A stretch of DNA of 5,204 nt, taken from positions 1 to 5,204 of the forward strand of contig JAFYOG010000003.1 in assembly GCA_017560285.1 (NCBI GenBank), read 5' to 3'. This document shows positions 1-3,964 of the stretch, in pieces. Origin of the DNA: Clostridia bacterium (GTDB taxonomy: Bacteria; Bacillota; Clostridia; Oscillospirales; CAG-382). Under the pieces are notes generated by a model. It had not been told where the DNA came from, made no database searches, and worked only from the letters and a program-made list of their open reading frames with translations. The translations under genes were made by a program, and so were the position numbers. How positions within the stretch are numbered: position 1 is the stretch's first letter; every line of letters begins with the position of its first letter.

Positions 1-1352
1 AGCTGTGTCAGATAATGCTTATGGATTCCGCACACATTCAAGAATCCGAGGCAAAATGGCGCAACCGCAAGGCAAAGCGCGCAGGCGGCGAGCTATACGA
101 GCCTATGTATACCACCGAGGATGCCCAAAAGGCTTTAAAGCAGTTTGTGGGATGCAGCTATAATAAGGTTTACGAGATTGCCAAAGGAATAAATGTATCG
201 TTTATCGATGCAGGCCATTTGCTTGGTTCTTCCAGCATCAGCTTGGAAATAACCGAGGGCGGAACCACCGAAACAATAGTATTTTCGGGGGATTTGGGCA
301 ACCACACCCGCCCCATAATCCGCGATGCCTGCCAGCCCAAAAGGGCAGATTACGTGGTTATCGAATCTACCTACGGCAACCGCACCCACGGTCCGCGACC
401 GGATTATATTTCCCAATTAACCAAAATATTGCAAAGCACCTTAGATAAAGGCGGCAATTTGGTTATACCCTGCTTTGCCATAGGCAGAACGCAGGAAATG
501 CTTTATTTACTGCGGGAAATTAAAGAAAAGGGCTTAATCCAAGGCCATAACGATTTTCCCGTATACGTAGACAGCCCCCTTGCGGTAGAGGCTACCGAGA
601 TATACAGCAGCGACCTTTACGATTATTTCGATACCGAAACCTTAGCGCTGTTAGAAAAGGGAATTAACCCCATAAAGTTTAAGGGCTTAACCCTTTCGGT
701 AACCGCCGACGATTCTGTTAAGATAAATCTTGATAAAACCCCAAAGGTTATTCTTTCTGCCAGCGGTATGTGCGAGGCGGGCAGAATACGCCACCACCTA
801 AAGCATAATCTTTGGCGCAGGGAAAGCACCGTGCTGTTCGTGGGGTATCAGTCTGTCGGCACCTTGGGCAGAATGCTTATCGACGGCGAGCCTACCGTTA
901 GGCTCTTCGGCGAGGAAATTAAGGTTAACGCAAATATCTGTCAGCTCGACGGTATAAGCGGCCATGCCGATATGAATATGCTTTTAAATTGGATAGAAGG
1001 CTTCGACCAAAAGCCCCGCACCGTGTTTGTAAACCACGGCGACGATACCGTTTGCGACGAATTTGCCCTGCTTATAAAAGAAAAGCTGGGCATAAACGCC
1101 ACCGCCCCCTATAACGGCGCGGAATACGACCTTATTTCTGGCATCTGCTTAGAAATAGGTAACCGCAAGCGCATTGTAAAACAGCCTTATAACGACAACC
1201 AAAAGAAAGAAACCCCCGTTTTCGGCAAATTGCTTGCCGCCTCCCGTTGGCTTAACCGCGTGGTAGAAAAATACCGCCAAGGCGCAAACAAAGACGTTTC
1301 TAAGTTCGCCGACGATATTACAAAGCTCTGCGAAAAGTGGGATAAAGAATAA
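1..1352 (+). CDS. beta-CASP metallo-beta-lactamase-fold RNA nuclease, 5' end missing
   Basis: This is the C-terminal part of a cytosolic zinc-dependent RNA endo/exonuclease of the beta-CASP group (CPSF73/Ysh1-like, as in bacterial TTHA0252). The frame is open to base 3 with no start signal, and the zinc-binding HxHxDH motif expected further upstream is absent, so the gene begins outside the window. The ATG at 15 is internal. Counting residues from that ATG, I see the motif 3 His in DAGHLLGSSS (H68), the motif 4 Asp in SGDLGNHTRP (D93), the motif A Glu in VIESTYGNR (E117), the conserved GMCEAGRIRHHL block (251-262), the motif B His in SGHADMN (H317) and the motif C His in FVNHGDD (H341). A His at motif C is typical of RNA-acting rather than DNA-acting members. 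Residues about 385-445 form a Lys/Arg-rich tail. About 90-100 residues are probably missing. A terminator follows directly. The native substrate cannot be told from sequence. Confidence 0.93.
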   Translation, partial: LCQIMLMDSAHIQESEAKWRNRKAKRAGGELYEPMYTTEDAQKALKQFVGCSYNKVYEIAKGINVSFIDAGHLLGSSSISLEITEGGTTETIVFSGDLGNHTRPIIRDACQPKRADYVVIESTYGNRTHGPRPDYISQLTKILQSTLDKGGNLVIPCFAIGRTQEMLYLLREIKEKGLIQGHNDFPVYVDSPLAVEATEIYSSDLYDYFDTETLALLEKGINPIKFKGLTLSVTADDSVKINLDKTPKVILSASGMCEAGRIRHHLKHNLWRRESTVLFVGYQSVGTLGRMLIDGEPTVRLFGEEIKVNANICQLDGISGHADMNMLLNWIEGFDQKPRTVFVNHGDDTVCDEFALLIKEKLGINATAPYNGAEYDLISGICLEIGNRKRIVKQPYNDNQKKETPVFGKLLAASRWLNRVVEKYRQGANKDVSKFADDITKLCEKWDKE

Positions 1353-1365
1353 AAAACACAGCCGC

Positions 1366-1403
1366 ACAAAGCCGTTTGTATTCCAAAACGGCTTTGTTTT
1401 TTT
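1366..1403 (+). terminator. intrinsic terminator of the beta-CASP nuclease gene
   Basis: A perfect 12-bp stem pairs 1366-1377 (ACAAAGCCGTTT) with 1386-1397, closing an 8-nt loop and followed by a seven-T tract at 1397-1403. It begins 13 nt after the stop codon. It separates the nuclease gene from the downstream promoter and RNA. Confidence 0.92.
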
Positions 1404-1409
1404 GCCATT

Positions 1410-1416
1410 TGTCGAA
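1410..1416 (+). promoter_or_regulatory. candidate Spo0A box (single), upstream of the RNA promoter
   Basis: TGTCGAA is an exact match to the 0A box consensus TGNCGAA known from Bacillus and Clostridium. It sits about 30 bp upstream of the -35 element at 1446, or about 65-71 bp before the predicted start of the structured RNA. Binding is inferred; the single site is weaker evidence than the tandem pair downstream. Confidence 0.5.
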
Positions 1417-1445
1417 ATAAAGGGGAAAATGTAAATAATATTTCC

Positions 1446-1474
1446 TTGACCTTTATACAATAATGTGGTAAAAT
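1446..1474 (+). promoter_or_regulatory. sigma-A promoter of the structured RNA
   Basis: TTGACC at 1446-1451 and TAAAAT at 1469-1474 are separated by 17 bp. The -10 is preceded by TGG, an extended -10 (TGn). The expected start is near 1481, exactly at the 5' base of the long inverted repeat. That agreement between promoter and RNA fold strengthens both calls. Confidence 0.82.
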
Positions 1475-1480
1475 TCAAAT

Positions 1481-1639
1481 GCGACATAACTTAATATTTT
1501 TACGCAAAGAAACGTGAAGCTTGTGTTTGAAAAAATCACAAGCTCCTACAATTATACCTTCGCGTGTCTTTGTGGAAAAGTTATGTCGCAGTAACGGAGC
1601 TATGTGTTTTTTATGCGTAGCTTCGGCTGCGCATTTTTT
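1481..1639 (+). ncRNA. structured non-coding RNA of about 160 nt, family not recognised
   Basis: A transcript is predicted from about 1481, set by the promoter at 1446-1474, to the T-run at 1634-1639. A perfect 13-bp closing stem pairs 1480-1492 (TGCGACATAACTT) with 1578-1590. Inside it, 1505-1514 pairs with 1563-1572 (9 of 10 pairs). An apical hairpin pairs 1518-1525 (AGCTTGTG) with 1537-1544 around an A-rich 11-nt loop. Between these, 1545-1562 forms a large one-sided bulge of 18 nt facing only three bases (1515-1517). The fold is therefore one long irregular hairpin of 110 nt, then a linker (1591-1612) and a UUCG terminator. No credible reading frame lies inside. The hairpin is too short for a typical 6S RNA (roughly 160-200 nt), and I see no SRP, tmRNA or RNase P signature. 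It could be a trans-acting small RNA or a riboswitch-like element. The family and function are unknown to me. Confidence 0.72.
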
Positions 1640-1644
1640 ATTTT
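1613..1644 (+). terminator. UUCG-tetraloop intrinsic terminator of the structured RNA
   Basis: A 9-bp stem pairs 1613-1621 (ATGCGTAGC) with 1626-1634, with one G-T wobble. It closes on the ultrastable cUUCGg tetraloop (1622-1625). A T-rich tail, TTTTTTATTTT, follows at 1634-1644. It is a strong one-way terminator 20 nt after the closing stem of the RNA. Confidence 0.88.
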
Positions 1645-1696
1645 CTGTGGTTGCGCTTCCGGAAGCAAAAAACCAAAAACGTCTAAAAATTCAATA

Positions 1697-1703
1697 TTCG
1701 ACA
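1697..1703 (-). promoter_or_regulatory. candidate Spo0A box (single, distal)
   Basis: TTCGACA here is TGTCGAA on the minus strand, an exact 0A box. It lies about 57 bp upstream of the tandem pair and about 109-115 bp before the predicted distal spo0A start. It could be an accessory site, as multi-box spo0A control regions occur in Bacillus. Binding is inferred. Confidence 0.45.
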
Positions 1704-1753
1704 TTGTTGCCCAAAAGCCTGTTTTTTGCGGAACTTTTTTACAAAAACCGTAA

Positions 1754-1770
1754 TTCGACAAATTTCGACA
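1754..1770 (-). promoter_or_regulatory. tandem Spo0A boxes upstream of spo0A
   Basis: Two exact copies of TTCGACA (TGTCGAA on the minus strand) lie at 1754-1760 and 1764-1770. They are separated by 3 bp, so they repeat every 10 bp in the same orientation, the known geometry for a tandem Spo0A dimer on one face of the helix. They end 6 bp before the candidate -35 at 1777, a position suited to activation. The recognition helix of the Spo0A encoded just downstream is intact, which supports autoregulation by inference. Confidence 0.7.
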
Positions 1771-1776
1771 AAATAT

Positions 1777-1805
1777 TTGTGTTTTGCCGTCAAATGTGGT
1801 AAAAT
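1777..1805 (+). promoter_or_regulatory. candidate distal, Spo0A-activated promoter of spo0A
   Basis: TAAAAT at 1800-1805 is preceded by TGG (extended -10). At 17 bp upstream lies TTGTGT (1777-1782), a poor -35, as expected for an activator-dependent promoter. The 13 bases AATGTGGTAAAAT at 1793-1805 are identical to the -10 region of the structured-RNA promoter. The start would be near 1812, giving a leader of about 140 nt. It is a candidate only, since AT-rich DNA yields -10 look-alikes. Confidence 0.5.
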
Positions 1806-1884
1806 ATAGAAAAATATGCCGCAAAAACCCCGAATTATGGCGTACGAAAGTTCCCAAAACCCCTGTATTTTCAATGGAAATCTA

Positions 1885-1914
1885 TTGATAATGTGTTATT
1901 TTCTGTGCTAAAAT
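1885..1914 (+). promoter_or_regulatory. proximal sigma-A promoter of spo0A
   Basis: TTGATA (1885-1890) and TAAAAT (1909-1914) are 18 bp apart, with TGC before the -10 forming an extended -10. The expected start is near 1921, leaving a leader of about 33 nt with the AAGGAG ribosome binding site. It is the likely vegetative promoter. Confidence 0.75.
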
Positions 1915-1931
1915 ATCCCTACAGAAAATAA
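1896..1931. promoter_or_regulatory. inverted repeat flanking the spo0A -10, candidate operator
   Basis: A perfect 11-bp inverted repeat, TTATTTTCTGT (1896-1906) and ACAGAAAATAA (1921-1931), is separated by 14 bp that contain the whole -10 hexamer. The right arm starts at the predicted transcription start. This placement suits a repressor that occludes RNA polymerase. No regulator is identified, and the arms are AT-rich, so chance is possible. Confidence 0.4.
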
Positions 1932-1953
1932 ATATGCAAGGAGCAACAATATT

Positions 1954-2730
1954 ATGGAAAAACCGAGAGTTCTCGTTGCCGACAGCAACAACGAGTTCAG
2001 AACCCAATGTGTCCAATACCTTCGCAGGTTGGATATAGAAGTAGTAGCCGAAGCCGCCGACGGACAAGAAGCCTTTTCTAAAATGGCAAGGACAAAGCCC
2101 AACATAGTTATTTCGGATTTGTACTTAAGTAAAATCGATGGGGTAGGTCTTATTAAAACCGCAAAAAAGCAAATGCCCGAAGATTTCCCGTCGTTTATTA
2201 TGCTGGCATCCTTTGCAAGCCAAAACCTGTTCGAGGAATGCTGTGAATGCGGCGCGGCTTACTGTATGCTAAAGCCCGTGGATTTTAATTCCTTGGCAGA
2301 CCGTATTCGCCGACTTGCCGATAAAGGCAGAAGACGCGGCGGCGCCCAAATCCCCGGCAAAGAGGAAACCGATTTAGAAACACAGGTAACCAAAATTATT
2401 CACCAAATCGGCGTACCCGCCCATATAAAGGGCTATCAATATCTGCGTTCCGCAATAATTATGACAATTAACGATACCGAGATTATAAATTCGGTTACAA
2501 AGATATTATATCCCACCGTTGCAAAGCAATACGGCACAACCAGCTCTCGCGTGGAGCGTGCTATCCGCCACGCTATCGAGGTTGCTTGGGATAGGGGAGA
2601 TTTAGACGTTCTTAATTCTTTCTTCGGCTATACGGTGCAAAATTCCCGCGGGAAGCCCACAAATTCAGAATTTATTGCCATGATAGCCGATAATTTACGG
2701 TTAAAGAACAAAGCCTACGCCAACGTATAA
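1954..2730 (+). CDS. spo0A: Stage 0 sporulation protein A, response regulator
   Basis: This is the master transcription factor of endospore formation: when phosphorylated it binds 0A boxes to activate or repress target promoters. At 258 aa it is close to the Bacillus length of 267. The N-terminal receiver (about 1-122) has the phosphoacceptor D55 in VISDLYL and the conserved K107 in MLKPVDF. Its acidic pocket reads D10-S11 instead of Asp-Asp, and the usual switch Thr in IMLTAF is A85 followed by S86. A short linker (about 123-140) leads to the Spo0A-specific DNA-binding domain, with IGVPAHIKGY (152-161), the helix-turn-helix TTSSRVERAIRHAIEVAW (195-212), FGYTV (224-228) and KPTNSEFIAM (234-243), all strongly conserved. 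The start is set by AAGGAG at 1938-1943, 10 nt upstream. The gene has its own promoters and terminator. Unusual cysteines (C96, C97, C99, C104) cluster in the receiver. Confidence 0.97.
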   Translation: MEKPRVLVADSNNEFRTQCVQYLRRLDIEVVAEAADGQEAFSKMARTKPNIVISDLYLSKIDGVGLIKTAKKQMPEDFPSFIMLASFASQNLFEECCECGAAYCMLKPVDFNSLADRIRRLADKGRRRGGAQIPGKEETDLETQVTKIIHQIGVPAHIKGYQYLRSAIIMTINDTEIINSVTKILYPTVAKQYGTTSSRVERAIRHAIEVAWDRGDLDVLNSFFGYTVQNSRGKPTNSEFIAMIADNLRLKNKAYANV

Positions 2731-2750
2731 AAACCTATAAAAAACTTGAC

Positions 2751-2777
2751 AAAAAGCCTTGACAACAGGGCTTTTTT
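2751..2777 (+). terminator. intrinsic terminator of spo0A
   Basis: AAAAAGCC (2751-2758) pairs with GGCTTTTT (2769-2776), extendable by a T-G wobble (2759/2768), around an 8-nt loop. The T-run is at 2772-2777. The stem starts 20 nt after the spo0A stop. The -35 element of the rplU promoter starts at its apex and runs through the loop. Confidence 0.75.
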
Positions 2778-2787
2778 GTGTTATAGT
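2759..2787 (+). promoter_or_regulatory. strong sigma-A promoter of rplU-prp-rpmA
   Basis: A consensus -35 TTGACA (2759-2764) lies 17 bp from TATAGT (2782-2787), a near-consensus -10. The predicted start near 2794 falls at the 5' edge of the L21-type leader. Strength close to consensus fits a ribosomal protein operon. Confidence 0.88.
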
Positions 2788-2793
2788 AGCATT

Positions 2794-2860
2794 TGCCGCA
2801 TGTATGGGGTTTTATAAGTTGCGCATGCACACCTACTAAGCAGCGAGTCTATAGAAAGGA
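2794..2860 (+). promoter_or_regulatory. L21-type ribosomal protein leader RNA
   Basis: The rplU mRNA leader has a stem GCATGT (2798-2803) with GCATGC (2823-2828; one G-T pair) and the flanking GCGCATGCACACCT and GCGAGTC segments. These resemble my recollection of the L21 leader found before rplU in Firmicutes (the Rfam family named L21_leader). Such leaders are thought to let L21 repress its own operon. The match is from memory and should be tested with a covariance model. Confidence 0.6.
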
Positions 2861-2873
2861 ATGGTGCTTACAA

Positions 2874-3182
2874 ATGTTTGCAATCGTGGAAACAGGCGGA
2901 AAGCAGTACAAAGTTAACGAAGGCGACATTATCTTTGTAGAAAAGCTTAATGTTGAAGAAGGCTCTACCTACACCTTCGAAAAGGTTCTTGCAATCGGCG
3001 GCGAAGATGGTTTCGTAGTTGGTACTCCTACCGTAAACGCAACCGTTACTGCTAACGTAGTAAAGAACGGCAAGGGCAAGAAGATTCACGTAATCAAGTA
3101 CAAGCCCAAGAAGGATTCCAAGAAGCACATCGGCCACAGACAGCCTTATACCAAGCTTCAGATTCTCAGCATCGCAAAATAA
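2874..3182 (+). CDS. rplU: 50S ribosomal protein L21
   Basis: L21 is a 50S subunit protein that binds 23S rRNA. The 102-aa product is of normal length for bacterial L21 and starts MFAIVETGGKQYKV, the standard N-terminus. It ends with the basic C-terminal block YKPKKDSKKHIGHRQPYT and the conserved KLQI tail. The start at 2874 is preferred over the upstream in-frame TTG at 2793, which would add 27 unrelated residues and lie within the leader RNA. The ribosome binding site AAAGGA at 2855-2860 is slightly far, but GGTG at 2863-2866 extends the pairing nearer the start. It is the first gene of an operon with prp and rpmA; prp begins 3 nt after its stop. Confidence 0.97.
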   Translation: MFAIVETGGKQYKVNEGDIIFVEKLNVEEGSTYTFEKVLAIGGEDGFVVGTPTVNATVTANVVKNGKGKKIHVIKYKPKKDSKKHIGHRQPYTKLQILSIAK

Positions 3183-3185
3183 GCG

Positions 3186-3500
3186 ATGATTACCGCAGCG
3201 TTCTATAAAAAGAACGAACAATTTTACAAATTCCGTATAAGCGGTCATTCGGGCTATGCCGAATCCGGCAGCGATATCGTTTGCGCGGCGGTTAGCTCTA
3301 TGGCGTTCCTTACGGCGAACAATATTACAAACTCCTTTTCGTTAGAAGCCGATATTTCGGTTAACGAAGAAAGCGCAGATCTTGTATGTTCCCTAAAAAG
3401 CGACGATGCCCGCGGTTACGCCCTTATTGCAGGCTTGCACAACGAACTGTGCACACTTGCCCAGGATTATCCCAAATATATCAGGGTAATCATTAACTAA
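3186..3500 (+). CDS. prp: ribosomal-processing cysteine protease Prp (YsxB, DUF464)
   Basis: Prp removes the N-terminal extension of ribosomal protein L27 in Firmicutes, a step essential for L27 function in Staphylococcus aureus. The 104-aa product has the family pattern GHSGYAESGSDIVCAAVS: catalytic His H21, the acidic D30 and nucleophile C33. A further hydrophobic/helical part ends at IRVIIN. The gene lies between rplU and rpmA, its usual place, and the substrate L27 encoded next carries the matching cleavage site. It starts 3 nt after the rplU stop, in the same frame, with no clear Shine-Dalgarno sequence. Translation is therefore probably coupled to rplU by reinitiation, which would keep the protease level below that of the ribosomal proteins. 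Confidence 0.95.
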   Translation: MITAAFYKKNEQFYKFRISGHSGYAESGSDIVCAAVSSMAFLTANNITNSFSLEADISVNEESADLVCSLKSDDARGYALIAGLHNELCTLAQDYPKYIRVIIN

Positions 3501-3523
3501 ATTTTTCGAAAGGAGCTCCAATT

Positions 3524-3811
3524 ATGCTCAGATTGTCTATTCAGTTCTTTGCACATAAAAAAGGTGTTGGTTCTACCAAGAACGGTCGTGATAGCGAATC
3601 CAAGCGTCTTGGCGTTAAGAGACAGGACGGTCAGTTTGTTACTGCCGGCAACATTCTTATGCGTCAAAGAGGCACCAAGATTCATCCCGGCGTGAATGTC
3701 GGCCGTGGCTCCGACGACACCCTTTTCGCCCTTGTTGACGGTACCGTTAAGTTCGAACCTATGGCAGGCGGCAGAAAGAAAGTAAGCGTTTACGCTGTAG
3801 AAGCAGAGTAA
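3524..3811 (+). CDS. rpmA: 50S ribosomal protein L27, precursor with Prp-cleaved extension
   Basis: L27 is a 50S protein whose N-terminus reaches toward the peptidyl transferase centre. The 95-aa product begins MLRLSIQFFAHKKG. The first ten residues are the Firmicutes extension, and cleavage is expected after FFA (A10), exposing HKKG as the mature start. Conserved segments follow: GVGSTKNGRDSESKRLGVK, GNILMRQRGTKIHPGVNVGRG and TLFALVDGTVKF. The ribosome binding site is AAAGGAG at 3509-3515, 8 nt before the ATG, much better than that of prp. It is the last gene before a strong terminator, so obg is probably transcribed partly on its own. Confidence 0.97.
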   Translation: MLRLSIQFFAHKKGVGSTKNGRDSESKRLGVKRQDGQFVTAGNILMRQRGTKIHPGVNVGRGSDDTLFALVDGTVKFEPMAGGRKKVSVYAVEAE

Positions 3812-3824
3812 TTTTTGCACAGGT

Positions 3825-3870
3825 AAAGAGTACGTCGGAATAATCCTTCCGACCTACTCTTTATTTTTAT
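3825..3870 (+). terminator. intrinsic terminator of the rplU-prp-rpmA operon
   Basis: A long stem pairs 3825-3840 (AAAGAGTACGTCGGAA with one preceding overlap base shared in the A-run) with 3847-3862: 15 pairs interrupted by one C-C mismatch (3833/3854) and closed by a 6-nt loop at 3841-3846. T-rich sequence follows to 3870. It lies 13 nt after the rpmA stop. Confidence 0.9.
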
Positions 3871-3873
3871 TTT

Positions 3874-3902
3874 TTGGCTTTGAAATTTGGCACAGATAAA
3901 AG
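3874..3902 (+). promoter_or_regulatory. possible promoter of obg
   Basis: TTGGCT (3874-3879) and TAAAAG (3897-3902) are 17 bp apart, each matching 4 of 6 consensus bases. The strong terminator just upstream implies that obg needs its own promoter or readthrough. The match is weak, and no better candidate is visible in the 100-bp gap. Confidence 0.3.
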
Positions 3903-3964
3903 CTATGCCGTTCTGCGCCGAATTTCTTTGTCAAAACTTCGTAAATTTCAGGAGGAAGCATATT

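Larger units (their letters stand above)
1645..1884. other. AT-rich intergenic regulatory region, no gene seen
   Basis: This stretch between the small-RNA terminator and the proximal spo0A promoter has no reading frame with a convincing start, ribosome binding site or protein-like composition. It contains three of the four Spo0A boxes, a candidate distal spo0A promoter, a perfect 12-bp palindrome GCTTCCGGAAGC at 1655-1666 of unknown role, and a 7-bp hairpin-forming repeat (1871-1877 with 1882-1888) next to the proximal -35. Confidence 0.7.

Noticed and set aside
1149..1487. 112-codon open frame on the minus strand
   Set aside because: It overlaps the end of the nuclease gene, its terminator and the RNA promoter, and its Phe-rich product reflects antisense reading of A-rich DNA.
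1481..1590. Structured RNA as 6S RNA
   Set aside because: A single long hairpin is suggestive, but it is only 110 nt with its own separate terminator hairpin, and I cannot place the 6S central bubble with confidence. Kept as a family-unknown RNA.
1655..1666. Perfect palindrome GCTTCCGGAAGC
   Set aside because: It has no T-run to act as a + strand terminator, and no promoter element lies close enough to call it an operator.
1655..1670. GGAAGCA resembling the SRP RNA apical motif
   Set aside because: The surrounding SRP helix 8 sequence (GGTCAGG and asymmetric loop partners) is absent, and the site lies beyond the RNA terminator.
1521..1802. 93-codon open frame on the plus strand starting at TTG
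   Set aside because: It starts inside the structured RNA, reads through its UUCG terminator, has no ribosome binding site, and the product resembles no protein family.
1806..1835. Possible sigma-H promoter before spo0A (ATAGAAAAA and GAAT)
   Set aside because: The -35-like part fits 8 of 9 bases but the spacing is 14 rather than 11-12, and the -10 lacks its purine. In AT-rich DNA this is too weak.
2746..2751. First TTGACA upstream of rplU
   Set aside because: No -10-like hexamer lies at 16-18 bp from it; the second TTGACA at 2759 has a good one.
2793..2873. Upstream TTG start extending rplU by 27 residues
   Set aside because: The extension lies in the leader RNA, begins at the transcription start without room for a ribosome binding site, and is not part of L21.
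3257..3263. TGCCGAA matching the degenerate 0A box, also at 4855-4861
   Set aside because: Both lie inside coding sequence (prp and obg) and follow from common GCC/GAA codons. Only the exact TGTCGAA forms in the intergenic region were kept.
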